This document shows, piece after piece, positions 17,808-27,628 of a DNA stretch of 64,000 nt. Origin of the DNA: Ahrensia marina. Lineage in GTDB: Bacteria > Pseudomonadota > Alphaproteobacteria > Rhizobiales > Rhizobiaceae. The notes under the pieces are model-generated. The model searched no databases. It was given only the letters and a program-made list of their open reading frames with translations, and was not told the DNA's origin. How positions within the stretch are numbered: the first letter of the stretch is position 1; each line of letters opens with the position of its first letter. Both the position numbers and the translations under genes were made by a program. The stretch is from NCBI RefSeq assembly GCF_001293565.1, contig NZ_JXMU01000002.1, forward strand, positions 230,277-294,276. The letters run 5' to 3'.

Positions 17808-19403
17808 ATGGCCATTCTTTCATCCAAAGCAATGCCCAGCGAGGACAATGCAGCCGCCATGCAGGCGCAGTTTGATCTTGTGGCCAAAGAAGCTGCGCGC
17901 ATCATCGAAGGTGGTCCTGCGCGCGCTAAAGAGCGGCATGTGAAGCGCGGCAAGCTTTTGCCGCGTGACCGTATTCAGGGTTTGTTGGATCCGGGATCGC
18001 CTTTTTTAGAAATCGGTTTGTTTGCAGCCAAAGATGTTTACACCGATGATATTCCGTCTGCGGGCGCCATTGCCGGTATCGGCAAAGTAGAAGGCCGCGA
18101 CTGCATGATCGTCTGCAATGATGCGACGGTTAAGGGTGGCACATATTACCCATTAACGGTCAAGAAACATCTGCGCGCACAGGAGATAGCTGAAGAAAAT
18201 CGCCTTCCATGTCTGTATCTGGTGGATAGCGGCGGCGCCAATCTGCCCAATCAGGATGAAGTGTTTCCGGACCGTGATCATTTCGGACGTATTTTTTACA
18301 ATCAAGCGCGTATGAGCGCCAAAGGTATCGCACAAATTGCCGTGGTGATGGGTAATTGTACTGCTGGTGGTGCCTATGTTCCAGCGATGTGTGACGAGAC
18401 AATAATGGTCAAAGAACAGGCCATGATTTTTCTTGCAGGCCCGCCGTTGGTTAAAGAGGCAACAGGTGAGGAGGTTGACGCTGAAACGCTCGGTGGTGCG
18501 GATACGCACACACGCCTTTCAGGTGTTGCAGACTATCTTGCCGAAGATGATGCCCATGCGTTGGCGCTGGCTCGTCAGATCGTGCGCACATTAAGCAAAG
18601 CACCGGCAACGAATGTGAACATCTCAAAAGCTAAAGCGCCTGATTTTCCGGCAGAAGACATAATGGGTCTTATCCCTGCGGACGCTAAACAACCCTATGA
18701 TGTGCGCGACATCATTGCGCGTATTGTTGATGGCTCCGAATTTGATGAGTTCAAAGCCCGCTATGGCACCACGCTGGTAACCGGCTTTGCACATATTGAG
18801 GGCGTTCCGGTAGGCATTATCGCTAATAATGGTGCCCTATTTTCTGAAAGCTCTTTGAAGGGCGCACACTTTATTGAGCTCTGCTGCCAACGCAAAATAC
18901 CGCTTCTGTTCCTCCAGAATATTACCGGCTTTATGGTTGGCTCAAAAGTAGAGGCAGGCGGTATCGCCAAAGACGGTGCAAAGCTCGTCAACGCGGTCTC
19001 AACGGCAAATGTCCCGAAGATAACCGTTATTATCGGTGGCTCCTACGGCGCAGGCAATTACGGTATGTGCGGACGGGCGTTCGGGCCGCGCTTTGTCTGG
19101 ATGTGGCCGAACGCACGCATCTCGGTTATGGGCGGTGCGCAGGCGGCAGGTGTGCTGGCGACCGTCACTCGGGCGGGCAAGGAAGCGCGCGGTGAAAAGT
19201 GGAGCAGTCAGGAAGAGGTAGCATTCAAGCAGCCGATACTTGATCAGTTCGAAGAGCAGTCTCATCCCTTTTATGCGTCTGCCCGCCTTTGGGATGACGG
19301 TATTATTGACCCGCGAAAGACCCGTGATGTCGTCGCGCTAAGTTTGAAAGCGTGTCTGAATTCACCGGTAGAGGAGACAAGCTTCGGCTTGTTTAGAATG
19401 TAA
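17808..19403 (+). CDS. liuB: Methylcrotonoyl-CoA carboxylase, carboxyltransferase (beta) subunit
   Basis: A 531-residue carboxyltransferase that moves carboxyl from biotin to 3-methylcrotonyl-CoA. Early landmarks are [22 protein letters not shown] and [29 protein letters not shown]. The two crotonase-like oxyanion regions are [14 protein letters not shown] and [16 protein letters not shown]. The block [25 protein letters not shown] is characteristic of MCC beta over propionyl-CoA carboxylase. It sits 2 nt after liuA and 1 nt before the alpha subunit gene, as expected for the alpha6-beta6 complex. Confidence 0.95.
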   Translation: MAILSSKAMPSEDNAAAMQAQFDLVAKEAARIIEGGPARAKERHVKRGKLLPRDRIQGLLDPGSPFLEIGLFAAKDVYTDDIPSAGAIAGIGKVEGRDCMIVCNDATVKGGTYYPLTVKKHLRAQEIAEENRLPCLYLVDSGGANLPNQDEVFPDRDHFGRIFYNQARMSAKGIAQIAVVMGNCTAGGAYVPAMCDETIMVKEQAMIFLAGPPLVKEATGEEVDAETLGGADTHTRLSGVADYLAEDDAHALALARQIVRTLSKAPATNVNISKAKAPDFPAEDIMGLIPADAKQPYDVRDIIARIVDGSEFDEFKARYGTTLVTGFAHIEGVPVGIIANNGALFSESSLKGAHFIELCCQRKIPLLFLQNITGFMVGSKVEAGGIAKDGAKLVNAVSTANVPKITVIIGGSYGAGNYGMCGRAFGPRFVWMWPNARISVMGGAQAAGVLATVTRAGKEARGEKWSSQEEVAFKQPILDQFEEQSHPFYASARLWDDGIIDPRKTRDVVALSLKACLNSPVEETSFGLFRM

Positions 19404-19404
19404 G

Positions 19405-21375
19405 ATGTTTTCTAAAATCCTTATTGCCAACCGTGGTGAAATTGCTTGCCGTGTTATGCAAACCGCATCGCAGATGGGCATTAAAACGGTCGCTGTTTAC
19501 TCCGATGCGGATGCTGCTTCGCGCCATGTGGCTATGGCGGACGAGGCGGTGCATATTGGTCCTGCACCGGTTGGTGAAAGCTATCTGAAAGGCGATGTTA
19601 TTATTGCGGCAGCGCTCAAAACCGGCGCGCAGGCAATCCATCCCGGCTACGGCTTTTTGTCCGAAAACCCAGATTTTGTAGAAGCTGTTGAAGCCGCTGG
19701 GCTGACATTTATCGGTCCAAGCGCGAAAGCCATTCGCGCAATGGGGCTGAAAGATGCGGCAAAAGCTTTAATGGTTAAGGCGGGCGTTCCGGTGGTGCCG
19801 GGCTATCATGGTGAAAATCAGGATGCCGCATTTCTCAAAGAACAAGCAGATGAAATTGGCTATCCGGTTTTAATCAAGGCACGTGCCGGCGGTGGCGGCA
19901 AAGGAATGCGCTTGGTTGAAAAACCGGCGGATTTTGCTTCGGCACTGGAAAGCGCTGCGCGGGAAGGAAAAAGCGCATTTGGAGACGCCGCGGTTCTCGT
20001 CGAAAAATTTATCACTTCACCGCGCCATATTGAAGTTCAGGTATTTGGCGACAGTCACGGCAATGTCGTGCATCTGTTCGAACGTGACTGTTCATTACAG
20101 CGTCGGCACCAAAAAGTTATTGAAGAAGCGCCTGCGCCGGGCATGAACGAAGAAGTGCGCGATGCAATGACCAGCGCAGCCGTCAAAGCTGCACAAGCAA
20201 TCGATTATGTCGGTGCTGGTACAATTGAATTTATCGTTGATGGTTCGGGCGATCTTCGTGCCGATGGCTTCTGGTTTATGGAAATGAACACCCGTCTTCA
20301 GGTAGAGCATCCCGTAACAGAGGCGATTACCGGGCAGGATTTGGTGGCTGCTCAATTGTTGGTGGCTTCAGGCGAAACTTTGCCGTTCAAACAGGAAGAC
20401 TTGTCGATTACCGGTCACGCATTTGAAGCGCGTTTATATGCCGAAGATGTTCCGGCGGGCTTCTTGCCTGCAACAGGTCACATTGCGCATCTGGCATTTT
20501 CAGATATGGCCCGCAACGATAGCGGTGTTCGTTCAGGTGACGATATCACACCCTATTATGATCCGATGATTGCCAAAGTCATCACACATGCGCCTAATCG
20601 TACTGAAGCGTTATCACGCCTGAATGCGGCACTTGGCGAAACACATGTAGCGGGCACTGTAACCAATCTTTCTTTCCTTCAGGCATTAGCGACCCATGAG
20701 GGCTTTAAAAAAGGAGAGGTCAATACAGGTCTTATTGCTGATGAGATAGACCAGTTGACTGTTCCTGCTTCTTTAACTGATGAAGTGGTTGCTATTGCTG
20801 CGCTCGCGGCTTTGAAGGTCAATCCGCAAAAAGATGGCTGGCGGCTATGGGGAGAAGCTTCACACGCTGTTTCTTTGCGCTATTCGGATGAAGTGCTTGA
20901 CCGGAAAATTATCATATCTAACGCGGGTGCTGTTCGCTTAACAATGCCGGACGGTACGCCATGTATTGCATTGGATAATGTTACGCCTACGCAAGGCGGT
21001 TTTTCTTTTTTGATGGAAAAACATAAGCGTTCTATGCGTGTCATTACATTTCATCGGGGCAATGAAACGCTGGTCTCCGTCCATTTTAATGGAAACACAT
21101 TTGAATTCACGCGCCCCGATCCTTTGTCGGGACGCGGAGATGATAAACTAAGCGCCTCTGCTGTAATCGCGCCGATGACAGGTGTGGTTCGCTTGGTGAA
21201 TGTGAGTGAAAATTCCAAAGTAAAGGCAGGCGAACGGGTCATCGTCATCGAAGCCATGAAAATGGAAATGGCACTTGAAGCACCGCGCGATGGAATTGTC
21301 TCTGCCATTTCATGCAAGGTCGGCCAGGCGGTTGAAAGCGGGTCTATCCTGCTGCAGCTTGAAGAGGATGAATGA
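19405..21375 (+). CDS. liuD: Methylcrotonoyl-CoA carboxylase, biotin-carrying (alpha) subunit
   Basis: A 656-residue biotin carboxylase plus biotin carrier. The N-terminal carboxylase (about 1-450) has KILIANRGEIACRV, the ATP-grasp glycine loop RAGGGGKGMR, and the block ending MEMNTRLQVEHPVTEAITG. A middle BT-like linker leads to the biotinyl domain, with the biotin-accepting Lys619 in VIEAMKMEM. It supplies carboxy-biotin for the beta subunit encoded just before. The stop overlaps the ATGATG of the lyase gene. Confidence 0.95.
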   Translation: MFSKILIANRGEIACRVMQTASQMGIKTVAVYSDADAASRHVAMADEAVHIGPAPVGESYLKGDVIIAAALKTGAQAIHPGYGFLSENPDFVEAVEAAGLTFIGPSAKAIRAMGLKDAAKALMVKAGVPVVPGYHGENQDAAFLKEQADEIGYPVLIKARAGGGGKGMRLVEKPADFASALESAAREGKSAFGDAAVLVEKFITSPRHIEVQVFGDSHGNVVHLFERDCSLQRRHQKVIEEAPAPGMNEEVRDAMTSAAVKAAQAIDYVGAGTIEFIVDGSGDLRADGFWFMEMNTRLQVEHPVTEAITGQDLVAAQLLVASGETLPFKQEDLSITGHAFEARLYAEDVPAGFLPATGHIAHLAFSDMARNDSGVRSGDDITPYYDPMIAKVITHAPNRTEALSRLNAALGETHVAGTVTNLSFLQALATHEGFKKGEVNTGLIADEIDQLTVPASLTDEVVAIAALAALKVNPQKDGWRLWGEASHAVSLRYSDEVLDRKIIISNAGAVRLTMPDGTPCIALDNVTPTQGGFSFLMEKHKRSMRVITFHRGNETLVSVHFNGNTFEFTRPDPLSGRGDDKLSASAVIAPMTGVVRLVNVSENSKVKAGERVIVIEAMKMEMALEAPRDGIVSAISCKVGQAVESGSILLQLEEDE

Positions 21376-22235
21376 TGGACAAGGTTCGCATTTACGAAGT
21401 CGGGCCGCGCGATGGTTTGCAAAATGAAAAGACAATCGTGCCGACGCAAACCAAAGTCGCATTAATTGACCTTCTTTCAAATGCCGGTTTTAGCCATATT
21501 GAGGCAACGTCTTTTGTGCCTGCAAAATGGGTGCCGCAAATGGCCGATGCCGCTGAGGTGCTAAACGGTATTACGCGCGCAAAAAGCGTAATTTACGCCG
21601 CGTTGACGCCGAACATTATCGGCTATGAAAAGGCTCATGCTGCCAAGGCAGATGAAGTTGCAATATTTGCAGCGGCTTCTGAAACGTTCAGCCAGAAAAA
21701 TATCAATTGCAGTATCGCTGAAAGCATTGAGCGCTTTGTACCGGTCATTGAACGCGCACGCGCCGACAATATACCTGTCAGGGGGTATGTCTCATGCGTT
21801 GTGGGTTGCCCTTACGAGGGTGAGATCGACCCTGAAGCGGTCGCTAAAGTTGCTGCAAAACTGCTGGATTTAGGATGCTATGAAATCTCACTTGGAGATA
21901 CAATCGGGTCCGGTACACCGGCAAAGATAAACGCGATGCTCAAAGCAGTGAAAGAATATGTGCCGGCTGAACAGCTGGCCGGTCACTATCACGACACTAA
22001 CGGTAATGCGCTTGATAATGTAAAGGCAAGTCTGGCCGAAGGTTTGCGAACCTTCGACAGCGCCATTGGCGGTCTTGGCGGATGCCCCTATGCGCCGGGC
22101 GCAAAAGGCAATGTATCGACAGTAAAACTGGCGCAAATGCTTGATAGCGAAAACTATTATACAGGTTTGGATTTTGACGTTTTGGCACAAGCCGAAACGC
22201 TGATATCAACGCTGGGGGAACACCATGACAGATAA
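21372..22235 (+). CDS. liuE: Hydroxymethylglutaryl-CoA lyase
   Basis: A 287-residue TIM-barrel lyase that splits HMG-CoA into acetoacetate and acetyl-CoA, the last step of leucine catabolism. EVGPRDGLQNEK (about 8-19) carries the metal and catalytic Arg-Asp, and HYHDTNGNALDN holds metal-binding histidines. GGLGGCPYAPGAKGN includes the catalytic cysteine of the flexible lid. Two overlapping ATGs (21372/21375) are possible starts, both overlapping the liuD stop. It overlaps the next gene by 11 nt. Confidence 0.95.
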   Translation: MMDKVRIYEVGPRDGLQNEKTIVPTQTKVALIDLLSNAGFSHIEATSFVPAKWVPQMADAAEVLNGITRAKSVIYAALTPNIIGYEKAHAAKADEVAIFAAASETFSQKNINCSIAESIERFVPVIERARADNIPVRGYVSCVVGCPYEGEIDPEAVAKVAAKLLDLGCYEISLGDTIGSGTPAKINAMLKAVKEYVPAEQLAGHYHDTNGNALDNVKASLAEGLRTFDSAIGGLGGCPYAPGAKGNVSTVKLAQMLDSENYYTGLDFDVLAQAETLISTLGEHHDR

Positions 22236-23010
22236 CACGCTTGCTGCTTTTGAAACGCTGGCGGTAACGCTGGATGCGCGCGGCATTGCAAACCTCGTTC
22301 TTGATCGTCCGGATAAGCATAATGCGATGAATGCGACCATGATTGATGAGTTGCATACTGCTGCAAGTCTTCTGGCAGTAGATGAGCGCGTGCGGGCTGT
22401 CGTCTTGTCTGCAAACGGCAAAACATTTTGTGCGGGCGGTGACTTAGGCTGGATGCAGGATCAGGCAAAGAAAGATCGCGCAGGTAAAATTGCCGGAGCG
22501 CGCAAACTCGCTGACATGCTGTCTGCGCTGAACGTCTTGCCAAAACCATTGATTGGCAAAGTCCATAGCAATGCCTTTGGCGGCGGTGTCGGTTTGATGT
22601 CTGTCTGTGACATCGTTCTTGTTGTGGAAGGTGCCAAATTTGGTCTTACAGAAACGAAGTTGGGCTTGATACCGGCAACCATTGGACCGTTTGTGGTTGA
22701 CCGTATGGGTTCGGGGTATGCACGGCAGGTATTCTTTACAGCCAAAAGCTTCGATACGGATTTTGCATTGCGATCGGGTTTAGCTTCAAAAATTTCAAGC
22801 GATCTGGATCAGGATGTTGAGGCGGAACTGGCTGCAATTTTGCAAACCAAGCCGGGGGCAGTCGCCAGTGCAAAGGCTTTGTGTCAAACGCTTTCAGGTG
22901 AAATTACGCCTGAAACAATTGAGCAGACAATTGAAGCTTTGGCAGACCGCTGGGAAAGCGAAGAAGCACGCGAAGGCATTGCTGCATTTTTTGAAAAAAG
23001 GTCCGGTTGA
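22225..23010 (+). CDS. liuC: 3-methylglutaconyl-CoA hydratase (enoyl-CoA hydratase family)
   Basis: A 261-residue crotonase. From its place in a complete liu operon it should hydrate 3-methylglutaconyl-CoA to HMG-CoA, between the carboxylase and the lyase. FCAGGDLGWMQDQA and GGVGLMSVCDIVLV are the oxyanion-loop motifs, and FGLTETKLGLIPATIGPFV contains the second catalytic region, with Glu before the LGLIP turn. The IGPFV form is typical of methylglutaconyl hydratases. The set liuABDEC behind one TetR gene is complete for leucine-derived isovaleryl-CoA. Confidence 0.88.
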   Translation: MTDNTLAAFETLAVTLDARGIANLVLDRPDKHNAMNATMIDELHTAASLLAVDERVRAVVLSANGKTFCAGGDLGWMQDQAKKDRAGKIAGARKLADMLSALNVLPKPLIGKVHSNAFGGGVGLMSVCDIVLVVEGAKFGLTETKLGLIPATIGPFVVDRMGSGYARQVFFTAKSFDTDFALRSGLASKISSDLDQDVEAELAAILQTKPGAVASAKALCQTLSGEITPETIEQTIEALADRWESEEAREGIAAFFEKRSG

Positions 23011-23144
23011 TACGGTTTGAGAAGCAGCTTCATGCCCAACTGGATATAAGTGTCGTTTGTCTAAACGAGGACTTTGCCTTCAAAATTTAGAAGTTCTTAA
23101 AGCGTCAAGGTTAGAAAGGTCGTTTTGTATATCCAAGTGTCTGA

Positions 23145-24188
23145 ATGAAAAAATACGTCAATATTAGCATCATAAGTCTGTTGGGAATTTGTACAGCGAT
23201 TTTATGGACCCAGCTTAATAGGCGTTTTCTGGAGAAGTATCCCATTACGTGGACACCATCCGATTGGCAGGCTGTCGAAACGCCGCTTTTATTAACATCA
23301 CTGGCTTTGTCAGGGTTTCTTGCTTGGCTATTAGCGAAGGCCGTTTTCAAATCCAGAAGCACCGCTCTGGAGTTCGATGTACTGTCGGCAGTTTTACTTG
23401 CGGGCGGCCTATTCATAGTTGGCCTAAGTATGTATCTGGTGGTTTTTGACCGTGAATATATAGCCATACATGTTAGAGAGCTGGGCCATATTGCTCTTGC
23501 TCAAGAGGGCTTTATTCTATGCGCTTTGGTTTTGTTTACCCTTACATTTTTCCGTGGTTCTGTTGGTAACACGGGAAGCATATTATTCCTTCGCTTCAGG
23601 CACATACTCGGTCTGATTACCTGCGCCATATTTTTGTTGCTGATGGAGGAAATTTCATGGGGGCAGCATATTTTTAAATGGGCGACGCCTGAAGAGTTTG
23701 AAGGTAATTTACAAGACGAAACCAATTTCCATAACTTCTATACCAATCGCTTTGAATTCGTATATTATTCGCTGGCCTTTTTTGCTTTTGCAATTTTACC
23801 TTTGATATTGGTCACGCAGCATTCCGGGCTTGCCGATCAAATTCAGTTTTATGTGCCCCCTGTATCGTTTGGGATTGCGGCTCTTCCTGTTGTGACATTG
23901 ATGTTTGAAAATTGGGCTATATTGCCATTTCAATTATATCTCATGGTGGCCGTATTCTTGTCCGCTTTTATAATACCGCACACGCGCGGTATTCACCGCT
24001 ATGCCTCTATGCTTTTGTTGCTTCTATTGGTCGTTCAACAGCCGGTTGGATTGTATTACGGGCATCTGCTCCATTTGAGTTTTGAACTGAGCGAAATGAG
24101 AGAGTTGATTATCGCATTTGTGTTGATGATGTATTCTATCTGGCTTTACATAAAAGTGCGAAACTCCGCACAACATAATGCTACGTAA
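23145..24188 (+). CDS. Polytopic membrane protein of unknown function (EEISWGQ family)
   Basis: A 347-residue protein with about nine hydrophobic segments and no known enzyme domain. A conserved-looking hydrophilic block follows the helix near residue 155: EEISWGQ at 168-174 and NLQDETNFHN at 188-197. I recall the EEISWGQ...NLQ.ETN.HN pattern from a group of uncharacterised bacterial membrane proteins. The acidic, His and Asn residues look like a membrane-interface active or metal site, but no function is established. No clear ribosome site precedes ATG 23145. It stands alone, 134 nt after liuC and convergent with the LysR gene. Confidence 0.7.
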   Translation: MKKYVNISIISLLGICTAILWTQLNRRFLEKYPITWTPSDWQAVETPLLLTSLALSGFLAWLLAKAVFKSRSTALEFDVLSAVLLAGGLFIVGLSMYLVVFDREYIAIHVRELGHIALAQEGFILCALVLFTLTFFRGSVGNTGSILFLRFRHILGLITCAIFLLLMEEISWGQHIFKWATPEEFEGNLQDETNFHNFYTNRFEFVYYSLAFFAFAILPLILVTQHSGLADQIQFYVPPVSFGIAALPVVTLMFENWAILPFQLYLMVAVFLSAFIIPHTRGIHRYASMLLLLLLVVQQPVGLYYGHLLHLSFELSEMRELIIAFVLMMYSIWLYIKVRNSAQHNAT

Positions 24189-24241
24189 CTGCAAAGAACT
24201 AGCCGGTTGAGATGATTTGGTCAGCTTTCAAAAACATCGCA

Positions 24242-25159
24242 TTAAGTGGCCATGGCACTGGTCAACCAATTGGCGAACGTAGCGAATGGCTCTTTTCCCA
24301 CCTTGTCATCTTTGATGGCAAGCTGATGCTGACCGTCTGGTTGTAGCCGAGCTTTCCCCAAAGCAATCAGTCTTCCGTCGGTTAAGGGGCGTTGTAGAAG
24401 GCTTTTCCAGCCAAGCGCGACGCCATCATTATTCATCGCTGCATAGGCTGCATCAGAATAGTTGCTGAACTCCAGCCTCGGCCGGATTTTCAAAGATGGC
24501 TCGCCCATCCGGGCAAACCATTGCGACCAGTTTAGCCAGCTTGGAGCGTTTTTTTCCCCTTCAATCAGTGGCAATTGTGCCAGTTGCCGCATGTCGATAT
24601 CATCCGTGCTTGAAATACCGAGTTGCCTGGCAAAGTCCGGAGAGCAAACGGGAAACACATCATCAGGCAAAGCGCCAATTATTGTGCGACCTTTCATCGT
24701 ACCTTCACTGTAACGCAAAACCAGATCCAAATCTTCGTCCAGATCGCTTGTCCAACTGTCTTGTGAAACAACACGAATATTGATGTTGGGGTGCAGATTA
24801 TGGAAGGTCGACAATGAGGGCAGCAGTCTGAAATGCGCGAAAGCAAACGATACGCCGATCGTGACGATATCTGTTTCTTCAAGCTCCTTGATAGATTTTA
24901 CGGCGTCATTAATCTTGGAAAATGAGGCGTCTACGGCGCCCATCAATATCTGACCGGCAGGTGTGGACTTTACGCTGCGATTGGCGCGGATAAACAGCGT
25001 TGTACCCAATTCAGACTCAAGTTCTTTTATCCGCCGGCTCACGGCTGCTTGCGTCACGCCAAGCTCTTGAGAGGCGGCAGTAAAACTCATCAGTCTCATT
25101 GCGGCTTCAAATGTAATAAGAGCGCCTAAATTGGGTATTTTTCGTCGAATTTCATGCAT
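24242..25159 (-). CDS. LysR-family regulator
   Basis: A 305-residue LysR protein. The N-terminal HTH (about 10-70) has FEAAMRLMSFTAASQELGVTQAAVSRRIKELE. The effector-binding domain begins near DIVTIGVSFAFAHFRLLPSL. It is divergent from the Rieske oxygenase operon across 132 bp that hold a LysR-like dyad, so it probably controls that operon and itself. It resembles the GcvA-like subgroup that opens with a variant of LxALxxFExAxR. The inducer may be the betaine-type substrate, which is inference. Confidence 0.9.
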   Translation of the reverse strand: MHEIRRKIPNLGALITFEAAMRLMSFTAASQELGVTQAAVSRRIKELESELGTTLFIRANRSVKSTPAGQILMGAVDASFSKINDAVKSIKELEETDIVTIGVSFAFAHFRLLPSLSTFHNLHPNINIRVVSQDSWTSDLDEDLDLVLRYSEGTMKGRTIIGALPDDVFPVCSPDFARQLGISSTDDIDMRQLAQLPLIEGEKNAPSWLNWSQWFARMGEPSLKIRPRLEFSNYSDAAYAAMNNDGVALGWKSLLQRPLTDGRLIALGKARLQPDGQHQLAIKDDKVGKEPFATFANWLTSAMAT

Positions 25160-25191
25160 TGGAGCTCTGTTTCAATCCGAATTTAAAAATA

Positions 25192-25214
25192 ATACATAAT
25201 TTAATGTAATGTAT
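25192..25214. promoter_or_regulatory. Candidate LysR binding dyad
   Basis: Between the divergent starts, ATACAT (25192-25197) and ATGTAT (25209-25214) form an inverted repeat around an AT-rich centre. A nested TACAT/ATGTA pair (25193-25197, 25204-25208) has the T-N11-A spacing usual for LysR sites. It lies 33 nt upstream of the LysR start codon and about 78 nt before the oxygenase start, a typical place for a LysR recognition site. Confidence 0.5.
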
Positions 25215-25291
25215 AGCGGTGAATTTTGTGCAGTTGAAAGTCGTAAGTGTCAAGTTACAGTCAGCAAATGTAATCGCATGGGAGGCGCTTT

Positions 25292-26566
25292 ATGTTGCAC
25301 GCTAAACTCGACAGCGGGGATACTGCTCTTGTGTCGGAACTGCTTCGTTCCCGTAAGGCTGGACATACATTGCCGGCGCAACTCTATACGAGCGAGGCAG
25401 CGTATCAGGCCGACTGCGATGCAATTTTCTCCAGACATTGGATTGCTGTCGGCGTTGATTGCGATGTTGAAGAACCCGGTGATGTTATCGCGGTCGATAT
25501 TGGTACATCATCAATTTTGATCCTACGCGATGACGAGATGAATATCCGCGCATTCCATAATGTTTGTTCGCACCGTGGTGCGCGCCTTGTGCCGCCGGGG
25601 CGGTCTGTTGTGGGCAAACTTGTCTGCCCATACCACCAATGGACCTATGACCTTGATGGAGCATTGGCGCTTGCGCCGCATATGGGTTTGGATTTCGAGC
25701 GCGATCTTCATCATTTAAAGCCGGTGGCACTGCAATCGGTTGGCGGCATTTTATATGCCTGTCTGAGTGATGATCCGCCCGAGGACATATCAGACCTCAT
25801 CAACATCGTTGGCGAGCGTTTAAAACCGTATGATCTGCAAAATGCAAAAATTGCCCATGAAACGGAAACGATCGAAGATGGCAATTGGAAGCTTACGATG
25901 GAAAATAACCGCGAATGCTATCATTGTGCATCCAATCACCCCGAATTGAGCCTTTCCTTCCATTCTGCTGACTTTGGATTTGATCCGGAGGGTTTGAGCC
26001 CTTCTGAACGCGCTGAGGCAGAAACTTTAGCAAATGCCTATGCGGAAAAAGCGCTTGTGTGGGAAGGTGCAGGCTTGGATCATGCGCCCATCGAGCACAC
26101 GGTCGGTTTTCCGACTAATTTCAGAACACAGCGCCTGATTATTGCCGGCCTTGGTGAGTCTCATACAATGAGCACTCGTGCGGCAAGTACGATACCGCTG
26201 GGGCAAATGACAATGCCCGGCGCAGGTGACCTTCATCTATGGGGCATCAATTCCTGGAACCATGTGATGAATGATCATGCTGTTATTTTTACGGCTATGC
26301 CGATAAGTGCCGACAAGACCTTGGTCAGAACAAAATGGCTGGTGCACAAGGATGCTGTCGAAGGAGAAGATTACGACCTTGAAACCCTGACGGCGGTCTG
26401 GAACGCAACCAACAAGGAAGATGCACATCTGGTCGCCATCGCCCATCAAGGCGTATCGTCACAAGGATATCGTCCTGGGCCTTACTCCCGATATACAGAG
26501 CGGGCACTTGATGAATTTGCTTCCTGGTATGTAGAGCGCATGACCGCAAACGGATATGGCGCATGA
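25292..26566 (+). CDS. Rieske-type oxygenase, alpha subunit (betaine/stachydrine demethylase type)
   Basis: A 424-residue Rieske non-heme iron oxygenase. The [2Fe-2S] ligands are Cys92 and His94 (VCSHRGARL) and Cys112 and His115 (VCPYHQWTYDLDG). The mononuclear iron histidines are His211 and His216 in ENNRECYHCASNHPE, a motif shared by glycine betaine monooxygenase GbcA and stachydrine demethylase Stc2. It should remove an N-methyl group oxidatively, releasing formaldehyde. A start at 25292 follows GGGAGGCGC. It overlaps the reductase gene by 4 nt. The exact quaternary amine cannot be read from sequence. Confidence 0.88.
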   Translation: MLHAKLDSGDTALVSELLRSRKAGHTLPAQLYTSEAAYQADCDAIFSRHWIAVGVDCDVEEPGDVIAVDIGTSSILILRDDEMNIRAFHNVCSHRGARLVPPGRSVVGKLVCPYHQWTYDLDGALALAPHMGLDFERDLHHLKPVALQSVGGILYACLSDDPPEDISDLINIVGERLKPYDLQNAKIAHETETIEDGNWKLTMENNRECYHCASNHPELSLSFHSADFGFDPEGLSPSERAEAETLANAYAEKALVWEGAGLDHAPIEHTVGFPTNFRTQRLIIAGLGESHTMSTRAASTIPLGQMTMPGAGDLHLWGINSWNHVMNDHAVIFTAMPISADKTLVRTKWLVHKDAVEGEDYDLETLTAVWNATNKEDAHLVAIAHQGVSSQGYRPGPYSRYTERALDEFASWYVERMTANGYGA

Positions 26567-27615
26567 TTACCGCAAACCCGTGGGCACCGCAGCGCAAAAG
26601 AACTTGGCTAAGCGACCGGTGGGGAAGCCTTGCATGTAAAGCCGTGTGGGATGAAACAAGCGATGTCCGTACATTCCTGCTTGCTCCTGTTGATGGCGCA
26701 CGTATTGCCCATACACCCGGTCAATACATGACGTTTCGAATTGAAGATGGTGACGCATTGGCGTTCGAGCGTTGCTATACGATTGCGTCTTCCGCTGCGC
26801 GTGACGGGGCAATTGAGGTAACAATCAAGCGTCAGCAGGACGGGCTAGGCTCATCGCTGATGCATGATCAGTTGACGGTTGGCAAAACTATTGAGGCCTT
26901 TGGACCATCGGGCCAATTCTGCCCTGTTGATGATGTTGAAGCGCGCTATGCGCTGATTGCTGCAGGTAGCGGTGTAACGCCGATGCTCTCCATATTGCGG
27001 ACGGCAGCGGATCGCGGAATTGAACTCGATGCGATCTTCATTCATGTCGCAAGAACAGTAGAAGACGCGATTGCCGTTGACGAACTTCCAATATTGCAGC
27101 GCCGGATACCAAAACTGGTCTACAGTGTTTTGCCTAGCCAAGGGGCGGATAAATTCAGGCTCACCGGTGATGTTCTTTTGCGTATGGTGCCTGACTTGGC
27201 AGACCGCACGGTGCTGTGTTGTGGCCCGACATCCTTTATGGATATGGTGTGGGAAACATCACAGTCTGCTGGTGTGGCGCTTGAGAACTATTTTCAGGAA
27301 AGTTTCGATTTCGCCTCAGGGCTGGAGGCTGAAGAAGTATCCGAAGATGCGCCACTTCGGCGCATCACATTTGTTAAGTCGGGCGTTTCTTTCGATTGCC
27401 CCGAGGGTGTGAACATTTTGCGAGCGGCGAAGGATGCAGGTGTCGCAATGCCTTCGTCATGCTCAAAAGGTGAGTGCGGCACATGCAAAACCTTTAAGCA
27501 TTCCGGCGAGGTGAACATGCAGAATGAAGGCGGCATACGCCAGCGCGAGATAGACAGAGGCTTTATCCTGCCATGTGTCAGCCGTCCGCTCACTGATATT
27601 GCTCTTGATCGTTAG
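26563..27615 (+). CDS. Ferredoxin-NAD(P)H reductase component of the Rieske oxygenase
   Basis: A 350-residue reductase with an FAD-binding barrel (about 25-125, with FERCYTIASSA, the usual RxYS-like flavin motif as RCYTIAS). An NAD(P) domain follows (about 130-240, GSGVTPMLSILR and CCGPTSFMD). A C-terminal plant-type [2Fe-2S] ferredoxin has ligands Cys300, Cys305, Cys308 and Cys338 (CSKGECGTC...C). It passes electrons from NAD(P)H to the Rieske centre of the oxygenase encoded just upstream, as GbcB does for GbcA. Confidence 0.9.
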   Translation: MITANPWAPQRKRTWLSDRWGSLACKAVWDETSDVRTFLLAPVDGARIAHTPGQYMTFRIEDGDALAFERCYTIASSAARDGAIEVTIKRQQDGLGSSLMHDQLTVGKTIEAFGPSGQFCPVDDVEARYALIAAGSGVTPMLSILRTAADRGIELDAIFIHVARTVEDAIAVDELPILQRRIPKLVYSVLPSQGADKFRLTGDVLLRMVPDLADRTVLCCGPTSFMDMVWETSQSAGVALENYFQESFDFASGLEAEEVSEDAPLRRITFVKSGVSFDCPEGVNILRAAKDAGVAMPSSCSKGECGTCKTFKHSGEVNMQNEGGIRQREIDRGFILPCVSRPLTDIALDR

Positions 27616-27628
27616 AAGGATTGTTCAA

